From: Tetrastigma voinierianum
Lineage: Eukaryota > Streptophyta > Magnoliopsida > Vitales > Vitaceae
NCBI GenBank assembly: GCA_016808115.1
Contig: JAEQBH010002355.1
Coordinates: 186,001 to 250,000 of the forward strand
Direction of reading: 5' to 3'
Length of the DNA: 64,000 nucleotides
Both the position numbers and the translations under genes were made by a program. Within the stretch, counting starts at the first letter, position 1; each line of letters starts with the position of its first letter. Below, piece by piece: positions 34,581 through 46,700 of this stretch. The notes beneath the pieces were generated by a model. That model saw nothing but the letters and a program-made list of their open reading frames with translations, had not been told where the DNA came from and did not search any database.

Positions 34581-34649
34581 ACATTCATCATATGGAGATC
34601 ACCTTCGATGCCATGAGGATAAGGCTAGCTACATTCGACTGGAAGATTT

Positions 34650-37600
34650 GAATCCCGGTATGGTGGGATTGGGTCGAAAGCCTCGAGAACTTGGAGGCAA
34701 TGTTACGCAGCGCGAGGCTGAGGCCCAGGACTCTTTACTTTCTTTTAGAGACATTGGTGGTTCAAGAAGTCTTCTCCTTTATGTATCAAAATACTCGTAT
34801 ACAAAATACAAAATACCCAACTACACCGGGTGGTGTCCATCAAAAATCTATACACATATCTTTGAGTCCATTTACTTATACAAACACTTATACATATACA
34901 TGTCAATACAAACATCGAGAGATCGCGGGAAACCTTAGCACATGGTGAGCACCTATCTACGAGATTATTTTGTACCTGCGGGTGTGGAATGTCTGTCCTC
35001 TTGCCTCCTCTTCATTACCTGCAGTTGAACACTGGAGTGCTAGCTTTAAGTTTAGTGGGAAGATGGCGGGGGCGGAGCCAGTAACAATGTCGATCGTCAC
35101 AATCTTTTACATTGCTTACCTTATCGCTATAGAAACTGTCATTATGCTGACTTTGCACCTCATATCGCCACATGGGTTTGATCCTTTTTGATTCCATATC
35201 ATTATTATCATGTTCGTATTATTTCCATGTGTCGTATCTTTACGGGTTGCAATTCATATCTTGTACATGTATGGCGGTCGGATCATATTCGAGTAAACTT
35301 ATACATACGATAGCAAGTCGGAACAAATGGGAGTCATATCAAATACATACGAGGTCGAATCGGACTTCCTCTGAGATACATATCAGATACGGACATTAGT
35401 CCATAGCAGGTACAAATCACATCAAATACATATATCGGGTTCATCTGATTGAACATATCCAAAACAAGCAGTTTATAGGTTTATATCATAATCATGCCCA
35501 GACTTATCTCATATTCATGTCAAGGTACTCCAGGGTCGTCTCTTTTACATGTTTCATGACTTTCGGGTTTCGAGTCATGTTCTATTCATGTATCATTTAC
35601 ATGGTGTCTGCCTTGCCTTATGACTTTTAACGGAATTCTTGCATCTCCCTCAGTAGGAGTAGAGCCTATACGAGGCTGCAGTAGATGCTCAGTCGGAGAG
35701 GAAGCTAAATTCCTTTCTCTCTTGTGTTCATTATTCAAATTTACATGGTTTATGTTCCATGACTTTGCTCGGGTTGTGTATACTTTACTTATTCTGTCAT
35801 ATGGTGCGAAAGCAGTATGCTAAGGCATGATTCCTTAGAAATATCTAAGATGTGTCCTACTCGATATGGATAATATCCATTTACGTATTTCCTATCTATC
35901 AGGCTCATTGATATAGATATATATGTATATCATCCTATACATCTCCTAGTAGAATACATAATGAACAAATCGAACATATGGTACGAGAAATTTTCTTATG
36001 CGATGCGAAGTATGCTAAAGCATGCGGAGTCTTATTCATATACTTTTTATATATAAGTGTATTCATCGGCATCTACACCTTTACGCATATGCAAAGGTGG
36101 TCTGCACAGGCGGGAACCATGAATAGAGAGGGACACGATACACGAGGCGGAAGGTATGGTATGGTACAAGCTGGTACATTCACGCCCATAGCAAAAGTCT
36201 TAGTAGCACTAACCAGAATGTCGTGGCACTATAGCGGGAGTCTTAGAAGCGCCGATCGAACATGCCTGCCCACGTGTGAGGGTGCGGTAGTGTCTTGGCG
36301 AAGTCTTTGAAGCTTCCGTCGGAACGTGCGCCGACGTAGCGAGTGCCATAACAGCGAGTGTGAGCAACGCATTCGAATCATTTTGCTGCATTAGCGAGTG
36401 TCGGTAGCGCCCCGCCGAGGCGTGCACGCTTGCGTAGCGAGTGCGGCAGCAGCGGTAAGTCTTGGAAGCCTTGGTCAGAGAATGTGCACGCCCACGTAAC
36501 GGGGGTCTTGTGGCGGTCGGTTGTCCCGCACTATTCGTTCTTGGTCCATTAGTCGTATTATCATATGTCTTTAAGAACTCATAACCTATCACCAATCACG
36601 TGCGTTCCTTCCTTATCATTTATGTAGATCTATCGGTCTTTATCTATTAAAATGTTCATTCAGGTCTTTATCTATTCATAGCCTTCTTAATTAGCTATCA
36701 CTTGTTCATTCCTGTATTTCATATCATTTGTTATCTTTTTTGGTTATATGTGATAATAATCATATATAATCTATTTTTATTCTTATAGAATAATTAGGGC
36801 ACTCTTAACCACATTATGTGTTCATAACATATTGCCTTTCATGTTCATGTTCATGTTTCAGTTCGTTTTGATGTTCCGTATCATGTGCATGTTTCATGAA
36901 CACATACATACATATTCATTTCACATATTTTTCTGTTTCATGCACATTTATATGGCATTTCATATACTTAACTTATGAAGTATGAAAGCTATGTATTCAT
37001 GTTCTGTATTCTTGTTCCTCTGCAGATCTGCTTTGCAGAAGTGGAATCAGTGAATTGAATCATCCCGAACCTGATTATGACATTTTCATGCCAAACTAGT
37101 CGGTTTGCCCGTATTACACTAGAGACCCGATAAATACTCATCTTCCAGTCTTAACTCCAAACATGACATGGTTATTTGTACTCATTTGAAGCTAAGGTGC
37201 TAGGGTTCTTCTCATTGGGTCGCCCCTAAATCGAACCTTTGAAACTCGAGATATAATACTAAACGATCGGAGGCCTCTATGTTCCAAAACGAGACTAGAA
37301 ATTGGCTTGAACACCAACCTACTTTGAGTGACTTTACGGTCCCGAATGGGTTGAAATTTGTATATCTATTCGAGATTTGTTCTCCTTGAAGTCTAGTTTA
37401 CCCAGTAACTTGAATCACTAGATTCGGATAAGAAATGACCATGTTATGGTGAACAACCTTTCTTGGTCAAATAGAACATTAGAGTCATAGAATTGCCAAA
37501 AAGACTTTAATTATATCGGTGCCGGTTATTTCAGAACACACGTAGTCTGGAATTTACCACACTTATTTGGCTGCCGTTACTAAACCTGAAAATGCCCGAA

Positions 37601-38440
37601 ATGGTGGTTTTCTTCTATTTTTCCATATATTTCCACCCGAACCAACTCGATACTCGACACACACATCAAAACCTCATTATTCATCTTGTAACCTCTATTA
37701 CACTCAAATCATCTTTCAATACTTATCTTACACCAAAAACCTAAGGTTTTCTCAGCCTAATTCCTCGAAACTGGGTGGTAACACCTAGCCACGACAAATC
37801 TAGGAGTTAGAACTAATTTCTCATAAACCTTTAGAACATGTTCAAAGCTTCAAATCAATTATCCATACCATTCCATGCATATCTTGTATCATTTGGTTTT
37901 ACCCAAGCCTGACTCTCATCAAATCTAGGGTTGGGAAGAAATTCCTAACAAAACCCTAGAAAAGATCAAATACCCAAACGAGAAATCCTTACATCCAGTA
38001 GTTCCCTTACAACTGAAAACATGTATCCATACCTTAAACTTGCTTCTTCTTCCTTACTCCTTCTTCTTCTCCTTCCCTTAACTGCTTCTTCTTCTCTTCT
38101 TCTTCTTTCCTACGGGTTTGCTCCAAAGCATTGAAGCCTAAATTTTAGGAGACGAGTTGGTCTTCCACTTTTTATAGCTAAATTTTCCTCTTATTTGCCT
38201 TTTAAGTCCTCCTACTCTTCTTATTTACAAATCAAGTTATGTTATTTCTATTTTAACCCATGAATGTCTTCTTATCTGTAAACTTCTCTCCCATATTGAC
38301 AAATTCCATATTACCCTTATGTCTTGTAAAATTTATAGATTTCTCAATTTCCATGTTTACGCATTTGAAATTCTGAAAATTCAGGTATCTGCAATACCAC
38401 ACAAACGCGATTTAAAACGACTAGGGTATATTTTGAAGTG
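34650..38440. mobile_element. Unclassified repeat DNA, probably gypsy LTR material
   Basis: No coding trace is visible in 3.8 kb. The right end, read on the - strand, begins TGTCATTGCCCGTAACACTT, similar to gypsy LTR starts of the TGTAACACCC type. 38040-38115 is a CTTCTT-rich tract and 36180-36530 a GC-rich minisatellite. The stretch may contain more than one element. Confidence 0.4.
36180..36530. repeat. GC-rich degenerate minisatellite
   Basis: About five units of 55-65 bp built on AGTCTT(G/A)GAAGC, a GTGC-rich core with CCCACGT or GCGACGTAGC, and GCGAGTGCGGTAGC. CpG density is far above the surrounding AT-rich DNA. A - strand 128-codon frame across it is a by-product of the repeat. Confidence 0.75.
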
Positions 38441-38449
38441 TTACGGGCA

Positions 38450-40010
38450 ATGACATGGGTAGAGTTCCATGTTCTTCATGAGAAGTATTTCTACATCTAC
38501 GAGATATGCAAAGAAGCTCGAGTTCTAGAGACTAAAACAAAGGAGCGATGATAATGCTCCCGAATCGTGGCTAAGTTCGCAGGATGCGTGTTTCAGCGAT
38601 GATTATGTGGCCACGGACATGGCAAAGTGAAAAGTTTAAGGATGATGCAGAAATTGTCCATCAGGGGTATTAAAATTAATGGGACTTCTCCTACAAGATA
38701 TGGACTTGATGGTCAAGACAACTATGGCTATTGAGAGGGAGGTGGACGACGCATGGAGCATCCGGGATGCGGACATTAAAGATAAGAGGAAGAATGGCTA
38801 ACCTTCTTCTAGCTTAGGAAAGAAGTAGGACCCACTGCTCAGTAAGGGTTTGGGGACAAGGCCACGACTCTATCGAGGCAAAGAGCGAAGGTCGATCGCC
38901 CGAGATGGGAGGCATTTAGAGACTGCGGCGACTAGGGCGAGGACATGTTGATTACCCTTAGTGGACATTTAGAAATGGGATTGTCCTCAGAGTTATGGGA
39001 CACCTCGGTCCTAGTCATCAGTGGGACGTTCGTAGACTCGGTTTATTCCTTCTTACCCCACCATGGGCCATGGGAACCGATGCTCTTCAGTCTCGGGGTG
39101 TTGCACATGCCTGCTTTATTTCCGCAATCAGGCCGGATGGAGACCGGGAGTGTGGGTCGGAGTCCGGTAGGAGCTCCTGAGTCGAGGGCTTCGAGTTCGG
39201 GGCTTGTCTACGCCATCACACCTCAGACTAGACTTGTAGATCAATCAGTCATTCAGGGTACATTTCTACTCTTTCTCTTATGGGCAAGAGTGTTGTTTGA
39301 TTATGGTGCATCTCATTCATTCATTGTTGCATCATGTGTGAAAGATTTGGGCTTAGAGGTTGAAAACTTGGAAGAGTCACTGTATGTGAGTTCTCCCCTA
39401 GGAACTAGGGTGAGGGTTGATAAGATATATCGGGGTTGTGAGTTAGAGATCTAAGGGTTACGCTCAGCTATAGACCTCAGTCTGGACATGTCGAGATTTG
39501 ATGTCATCCTTAGAATGGATTGGTTAGCCAAACACTTAAATTAAATCATTGATTATGATCGTATGAGAGGGGTTGTGCCCTACACACCCAGGATGATGTT
39601 TGTGTTATGTTTTCGAGGATAAGCAGATTCTTTACCCCAGTAAAGTGTATGATTCTAGATTGCATGGACGAGTTGATGCAGGTTGAATGTTTTTCTTCCA
39701 GAGAGCCAACACAAACATGAGTTCAAATCCCCACCCCAGTGATTTTAACATGAACCTTTCCAGATGAACTCTGGGATTACCTCGCGAGGTTGTAGACTTC
39801 ACTATTAGGTTACTAGTACATCTCTATTTCTATGACTCGCACCAGATATCACCTCTTGAGTTGCGAGACTCAAAAGTCCGACTCTACGAGAATTGTTGGA
39901 CAATTTATTAGACCGAGCACTTCACCTTAGGGAGCTTTGGTGTTGTTTTCCAAGAAGAGGACAAGACCATTCGACTATGTATTGACTATAAGAAGTTGAA
40001 TAGGGTTACT
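38450..40010 (+). pseudogene. G2: Tekay/Del-like gypsy element, gag to start of reverse transcriptase
   Basis: A + strand trace of gag (KTMAIEREVDDAWSIRDADI near 38700-38775), a single CGD zinc-knuckle relic near 38925, then a 169-codon frame (38945-39454). That frame carries the aspartic protease block LFDYGASHSFIVASCVKDLG and, past a stop, DMSRFDVILRMDWLAKH. Reverse transcriptase begins near 39780 and reaches IDYKKLNRVT at 39981-40010, where element E3 interrupts it. In the protease the usual D-S/T-G is D-Y-G (Asp codon 39299-39301), which would remove activity. Confidence 0.85.
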
Positions 40011-41744
40011 TGATTAGTGCCCAAAAAGTACAATTTTGAACCCTATAGATAGGTTTGGAAATTAGCTTTCTGCACTAATGAATAAAATAATACTTGATTA
40101 GAGTGTTCAAGTCTTCTTAGTATCATATGCACGTTTAGAGGTTATTTTAGCTGTTTTCTTGTTTTGCGCACTTTTAGCGTTCAATGTTGGGATGTATGAT
40201 GAATCTTGAAGTTTGAACTCGAGTCTGGCCATCAACGAAGCCAATCAATGAAAAGCGAAGGCAAGAGTGAAAGAAAATTGATGCGATTGAAGGCAGGATG
40301 AAATGCGATGAGATCAACAAAGCCTGATTTTCCGTAGAGTTGCGAAAATTTACCGCTAGAATTAGAAAATTTACTTAACCTTGTGAAGGCCATAACATAT
40401 GAAATCCTCAAAATGGCTAGACAAATTTCCAGTTTAAGCTAGACCTTTGTTCTTAGCGAAAATTCATGATTCATTCTCACATAAATTTATTCGCTGCTTG
40501 AAATTTAGCTATGTAAATTGTCAGCTTAGCGAAATTTTCTATTTTATTTATGTGAGTATTACTTCCCCTATGAGTCACCACTCATAAAGTCTTTGCCTAA
40601 ATCATGTTTTATGTTAATAATATAACCATTGAAGTTTGGTGTATTGCTCTGTGTCCTTTAACTTAATGGCCAGGATTTGTGACTCCTAGTATTTTCATGT
40701 ATTGAGGTGGCTACATACTCAGCCCTCTCTTTTCTAATAGAGATATAAGAGATTTTGGGGAAGCAACAGTTTAGAGAAGATTTGTAAGTTTTTCATTTAT
40801 AAATAAAGTCATCTTACAGTTAGGAGTTTTATTTTCATATCTTCTCTTTCCTGCTGCAACACCAAACACCTCTTGGGATGACAACTCAAGAGATGTAACT
40901 AAGCTCCTTTTCTTTGAAAGAGAAGAGACTTAACAGTATAGTACAATGAGCTTTACTCTCCCTGGCCCCATCCTCTTGCCAGCTAAAACACCAAATCTGC
41001 ATGACTTATGACCCCATCTTCTCGATTGGGGTTGAATAGCGTTGAATGTTATTGATTTGGATAATACTCTCCCATGCTTTGGGATCTGATTCCCATACTA
41101 ATACTTTAGATGCAGCGTGGTTCTTTGAATGGTCTTGAGCCCTCTGAAATGATATTTAAATGTTGGGGTTTCAAGCGGGGGTTGGGCTCATGTGAATCTT
41201 ATTAGTTAACCTTCCTCTCCATATGCGCGAGGATCACGGTGCATCTTGTGCTAGATGCAGCATGGTTCATTAGATGGTCTTTCACGAGCCTCAAGTGTCG
41301 ATATTGGGGTTTCAAGCGGGTAAGGGGCCATAGATGCATACTGCTGTGTTGACTAAAATGGAGTTAATTTCAAAATTGAAAGTTCAGATTAACATAAAAT
41401 CGGTTATGCCGACTATAGGTTGCTTGTCATAACGAGGATAAACGGAGACCTTGTTTGTACTAGCTTACGAGTTAGTGACCTAAATCTTCAAAGTTAACTT
41501 TTTTTACACTTCACTTTAAATTTTTACAATCTCTCAGCTTTCAAACTACTTCCATTGTTTTTTGAAACTCGTCCAAAGTCCAAATAGAAAGCCTTAAATT
41601 CGGTGCACTTGTAAAATCCTTCGAATGAGAAAACCCACGTCCAGTGTTAGGCAAGACCAGCTATCTGCAGGTAACGACTCACAGCTGGTAGTAGAACACA
41701 GATGTATATAAATTTTGTTGATTTTAGCTCAGCCTGCGTAAGCA
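40011..41744 (+). repeat. E3 5' LTR
   Basis: 1734 bp, from TGATTAGTGCCC to GCGTAAGCA. It contains a direct duplication, at about 41110-41187 and 41253-41330, with AGATGCAGC(G/A)TGGTTC and TTGGGGTTTCAAGCGGG in each unit; the 3' LTR lacks it. Confidence 0.88.
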
Positions 41745-41756
41745 CAGTCAAATACA

Positions 41757-41780
41757 GTGCCCGTTGCCGGGGATGGTGCC
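41757..41780 (+). other. Primer binding site of E3, tRNA-Asp type
   Basis: GTTGCCGGGGATGGTGCC follows the LTR by about a dozen bases and matches the usual Athila PBS core (GTTGCCGGGGA). The first half, normally TGGCGCC, has decayed to TGCCC. Confidence 0.8.
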
Positions 41781-42244
41781 AAACTACTAATGGTAAGTTG
41801 AAGTGTACTTGTGATCAACATCACAAATTGAAGAATTGCTTCTTTACCTCTTTTTGAACGGGTTCTTGATGCTTGCCAGTTGACCTTAACGTACTTTACT
41901 ATTTAGTTTTTCATTGATTAGTTTTTAATTTTGTTGGTTAATTTTAATCTTTTTGCAAGATAGTTGGTTCTCTTTGTTGTCTCTTATAATTTTTGTAACA
42001 GGTGTATGCAGTGATGGGATAAACCTCAGATAAACCACGCCAGGATTAGTACATGACTTGACCCATTTAGTGAGTTAAGTGTACACAGCGATACCATGGA
42101 TCCAGCCACGAGAACAACGAGGCCAACCGGAACCCCAACAGATCAAATGCATATAGAGGCCACGAGGATCCACATCCACCTCCTGGGTTAGTGCCAAGTC
42201 TGTATCATTCCTCTTCTTTGAAGATGTAGCCGAGTGAGGCCATG

Positions 42245-43500
42245 TTGAGTACCCTACTCCCACATATCATGGTATGGAAAATGAAATTCATGCACTCATG
42301 TTAGGGATTTTGAGAGAGTTTACTGCCTTCAGGGGAAGGTATGATGGTTGTCGTTTGCTGAGCTGAAAAGCATTTTCCGGTGACTCCTTCTAAGGACAGG
42401 CGAATGTGGCTCGACTCGTGAGGCCTAGAACCATTAGAAATTGAGGTGAGGCTGGGCGGAATTGAAGAAGTTCTTGATTCTCATAAGTCTTTAGACTGAA
42501 AGGGAGGCTCAAGTGCTCCACCTTCAGCTCATGATGGTGAGATTTTGCCGGTGTTAGGAAGTTTTGTGATGCTGACCTCCTCCTCTGTTTGTCACTCGAT
42601 AAACAATGTTACCTATGAATATCTCCTGCCCATGGGCAGCTTTGGAAACTCATGTGTGGAGGAGACTTTACAGAGTAAGCATCGGACAAACCATGGATTT
42701 TTAAGGTGCGTGTTGAAACTTCAAGGGTTGGGATGAGCCTAACCACTGAGAATTCAGATAGTAATGAGACCACGATCCAGCGAAAGGGTGGGATGTATGC
42801 CTTCACCGGAAATAGAAATGAGAGCTAGGATTTTCAACCTAGCTAGAGTAGAGGAGCTTGAAGGCAAAGCGGCTCAAAATTTCTAAACAACTAAAAATAA
42901 TCTGGTCAATCCACACTTAATTTCAATCCACAATCTTGATAGAACCACTTGGCCTATAAGCCCACATGAGTAGAAAGGATTTGATGTCGAGGAATACAGA
43001 AACAATGGAGACAATACAAGCCACAACAATGTGCTCATGTGGTGTTTCCTGAATTCAATTGGAGGGAATCACCTAACCTTGCATGGGACCAATCCCCCTG
43101 CCTGTACTTTGGTGCGAACAAGTTTGGTTCCCCTCCCTGATCACAACAACAACCATCCCATCCTCTTCTCGATGAACAAGCTATCTTGAATTTGGTAAGG
43201 TGGTAGGCAACTTTGTTGAGAACAAAAAGGAATCAATGTCACCCATTGCTTTCAAAGTTAAATCTCTTTGCTAAGAAAGTACCTTTGAATAAGAGAATAG
43301 ATGGGCTTGAGCTCAATCTCGACCAAAAAATTGACAACTCTGATTATTCAATCACCTCCAAGATCAACAAGTTGCTAGAGGTACAAGATAAAGGGAGGTT
43401 TCCATCACAAACAGGTTCCAAATCTATAAGGGAATCCATGGTGGGTCATCCAACAATTGAGGGAATAAAGCTGGAAGTTAAGGCTATATAATTGCACGAG
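42245..43500 (+). pseudogene. E3 gag remnant
   Basis: PTPTYHGMENEIHA at about 42257-42298 is the start of the Athila gag core (usually PTYHGMENE). It is followed by shifted traces of LRLFPFSLKDRAK-type sequence near 42370, a downstream TEGGIY-like block near 42790, and FPEFNWRESPNLAWD at about 43050. A 92-codon frame (43213-43491) covers the C-terminal part. Stops and frameshifts are frequent. Confidence 0.72.
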
Positions 43501-43889
43501 GGAGTGGAAGAGGTTGATCGACTGTGCCAAAACACATTGAAGGAATCAGTACAAGGAGAAAGATTGATGCACTATTTACTCTAAGAAGTCCACATCTCAC
43601 ATACCACCTCCATTTCAAGCGCGGGGTAAAGAAGGCATCTCAACAGCGGGCGTTTTAGAGGTGTAAGGCAGAGTGAAGTTAACATCTATGCCGACGGACA
43701 ATTAAACAGAGTCACACAGCATACCAAAGATTTTGAAAGATCTTTGCACAATCAAAGAAAAGTTAGGCATTGAGTAAAACAGCTATCCACACTAGAACAA
43801 AGTCGATTCCATAATCCAAAGCAAATACTACTGTCAAATCTGAATCCAGGATCTCCCACAATTTAGTCCAATATTGGTGCAGAATTCAT

Positions 43890-44250
43890 AAGACAAATCA
43901 TTGCTTGATTTAGGAGCGTGTGAATCTAATAAGTATTCGATCATACAAGCCGATTAGGTTTACAGGTGAACTTAAACCTACCAACATCACTCTCATTGGC
44001 CGATAGATCCAGTAGAAATCCCTAAGGGGATAGTTGAGATCTCTGCAATAAATAAGACAAATTCTACTGCCCGGTAGATTTTGTGGTGTGACCCCTGATG
44101 ATTTTGAAGTGAACGATCATGTACCAATCAACTGAGGAAGACCATTTACATGCAACAAATGCAATCATAAATTTACCGAATGAGTCATGCAACTAACCTT
44201 TGGTAACATGATCTTGAGTTAAACATGCCATTTGAGCAGCAAACGAAGTT
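43890..44250 (+). pseudogene. E3 aspartic protease remnant
   Basis: SLLDLGACESNKYSIIQAD near 43897, ELKPTNITLIGR near 43970, GRPFTCNKC near 44140 and VMQLTFGNMILELN near 44185-44225 follow the order of Athila protease. The DLG motif is retained; stops and frameshifts lie between the blocks. The coding trace ends near 44250 and reverse transcriptase does not follow. Confidence 0.78.
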
Positions 44251-45040
44251 TGTTAGAAAGCGAAAATCAAATTTACGATGAAATTGTTTCCAATTGTCCG
44301 GTGTGCGAGAAAACACGGTGTCGAGGGGAAATGCAAGGTAATCAGCCAAGAAGATGAAGATTGTGCTTGCCAGCAACACCAGCGCAAATAATTAGTCAAT
44401 TCAAAGCCATAAACGGAACCCGTCAACGATTGGTACTTTAAAACCATGCGACAACCAATCATCACGTAGGTTGAGAATCATTCTCATATTTATAAGTAAT
44501 GTTGAGATTTTTGACCGATTGGTGTTTCCTCAATAGGAATTGCGATTCTATGTTCTTTTTGTTTTAAATTAAACAAATGTTAATTTCAGTTATTTTAGCA
44601 AAAACTTTTTAATTTAGTAATTTTAATATTTAGTACTTCCATTTATATAGTATAGTATTGTTTGTTAAATTTTATTTTATAGTTCTATAGTAAATTTTAT
44701 AATATTAATTTTTATAGTAGTATTTAATTTAAAATTTTTGGATTTCGAAGGCCAGCGTAGTGAGTCGCAGTAAGCGAAAAATGGAATAGAGACCCTTAAT
44801 TTGCCTGCGAGCCTATTCTCAGCTTTAGTAGAAAAATTCTCAACTGCCATTTCTTCCCGCCTCCAATGAAGCCACTCGCATTTTTGCTCAGGCCCCAGCA
44901 TCCAGTCTCATATATTCTTAGTCAGTCTCTGTAGCCGACCACTTCCACCACAAACTTTCGGTCTCGTCTTGCCAGGCACATCTTTGCGGGTTCATGCACA
45001 GCAAGACTAATGCATGATTTATTGCCTGCCATGTACATGC
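44251..45040 (+). other. E3 internal segment where most of pol is missing
   Basis: An AT-rich stretch (44470-44740) without coding trace joins the protease remnant to the GC-rich env-like region. Reverse transcriptase, RNase H and integrase would belong here. Confidence 0.55.
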
Positions 45041-46700
45041 ACCCTGGCCATACCGTACCTCGGTCTAATATCTTGACCCGAACCAACTGACTTTGAACAA
45101 GTCACTTTGCCGTGGCCCGGTTAGGCTATTTGCCATACGCCTCGGCATTTGGTCTTTTCTTGAGCCTTTGTTGCCGGTTCGGTAGATTTGTTTATTCACG
45201 GTGAGCCTGGTTCATCTACTATTTCGAGTGCCTCGATTAAATCTTAGAGACCTCGAGTTTAGTTCGATTGCATCAGTGTATTTGTCGTCAGGCTTTCTTA
45301 GGAGTTTATTCATATTCGATATAGTTCGTACTTGAGGTGGGCCCGCATTTGTATGGTGGTCGATACACTGAGAGAGGGCCCCGGCTAGGTCCAGCTCGGT
45401 ATAATCACGGTCTGACGGTGCTGGCGAGCCTCGGGGATCAGCCTTCTCGAGACACGTGGATGGGACTCAGTTGCCCCATCTTGTACCTCAGGAGGAGAGT
45501 TGGAGGCCCGGGCCTCAGGAGCCGCTTTTATCGGGCCAGGCCAGTCATCATCCTCGGCATGACCGTCTGATCCGCTCCTAGCTGCGGAGGCGACTTCATC
45601 ACCTGGTATAAATGCTGAGGGTCAGGCCATTATTTATGAGAACCCGTTCCCGGGATATGCGAGCTCCGCCGTGGCCGTTCCATCGGGAGTGGTACTACGG
45701 CGTCCCGCCTTCGAGGATGATCTAGATCTTGAGTCCATGAGACTTGAAATCGCTGCCGGTTCGCTCGATGGCGTCTGGATCGGCTAGTCGCGTGAGCTGA
45801 TTCCGGTATTGATGATCGCGCGGGTACTCGAGGCGTGGCTCGGCGACTCTTGGCTGCATACCGCCGGCAATGCAAAGTTCTGAAGATTGGGCCCTACCCG
45901 CCTCATCGGCGAGATGGTTGAGCATGGCGAGACACCGGCTGTTGCGGACTGATATTTACGAGAAGCGCAGCTCGCCTCGATCTGCTGGCGATCGACCATC
46001 TGGCCCCGTGCAGAGCTTATTCCTCTGCGGCATTATGCGAGGAGGAGAGGCCATCTTGGAGGCTCTATCTTACCGGATCCGGGGGATTTTGGTTGATCCC
46101 TCCCAGGCTGGTAGTACTTTCTAGCACGACCAGAGAGAAAGGTCATCGGAAGGGCTGGCCCGGCGAAGGCATTCCTGCCTCCCAGGAACTCCTGCGCGCG
46201 GGTTCTCGGGCATGGGATCCCCGGGCCCGGGATCGAGATGAGGTCGATGCCCCTGATCATATCGATTAAGATGGGTGATGACTAAATGCCCCCGTATCTT
46301 TCCACTTCCGACCACGGGACCGGGAGAATCTGCGGTCGGTGGGACCACCATACGGATGATACTCTGCGCCACAGGCCCGAGATGTCTGTGAAGTCGGTTC
46401 CACCGAATGTCCCCGCCTCCATCCTCCTCCACCGGACACATGTGTTGCGGCGGATACTCCTGGCCCCATCCTATGGCGCTGCCGATGCGAGATGCAGTCA
46501 TTGCCGGCTCGAGAAGAATATAGGCTGGTATGATGGATACTTTATCTGCTCCTACCATGACTACGAGCATCGGGATCAGAGTTGACCCGGTGCCTCTGTA
46601 GCGGATCATGGCGCCATCACAGGTCTTCTCGTATCCCCAATCGAAAGAGGAGCCACGACGCGACTTATTTGGATGTTACGTGGCGCGCGCTCAGACCGCC
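45041..46700 (+). pseudogene. E3 Athila env-like ORF remnant in a GC-rich island
   Basis: The + strand carries RRGAILEAL-like text (GGEAILEALSYRIRG at about 46038-46085), followed in another frame by TREKGHRKGWPGEGI near 46128-46175 and CARVLGHGI near 46195. These follow the conserved blocks of the env-like third ORF of Athila elements (QRRGAILEALYRI, then FEEKVHRK-LARAD). The protein's role in Athila is unproven. Upstream text (45330-45570) is probably its N-terminal half. Frames break repeatedly. GC content is near 60%, against roughly 35-40% around it. Confidence 0.6.

Larger units (their letters stand above)
31026..34640 (-). mobile_element. Endogenous caulimovirid (pararetrovirus) fragment
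   Basis: About 3.6 kb of very AT-rich DNA whose - strand carries broken coding traces in the order expected for a badnavirus- or tungrovirus-like polyprotein: an unassigned upstream frame, a coiled-coil segment, a movement-protein-like block and a coat-protein-like block. Stops and frameshifts occur throughout, so no product can be made. Protease, reverse transcriptase and RNase H are absent; similarity stops at the left where LTR-Z begins. Genus is not assignable by eye. Confidence 0.75.

Noticed and set aside
36209..36595. 128-codon - strand frame
   Set aside because: It is generated by the GC-rich minisatellite and shows repeated short words, not a protein family.
38945..39454. 169-codon + strand frame as a cellular protease-like gene
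   Set aside because: The retroviral-type aspartic protease block, upstream gag relic and downstream reverse transcriptase place it in the gypsy element G2.
46121..46609. 162-codon open frame on the - strand, the second longest in the window
   Set aside because: It runs antisense through the GC-rich env-like remnant of E3. Stops are rare there because of base composition, and the protein has no recognisable domain.
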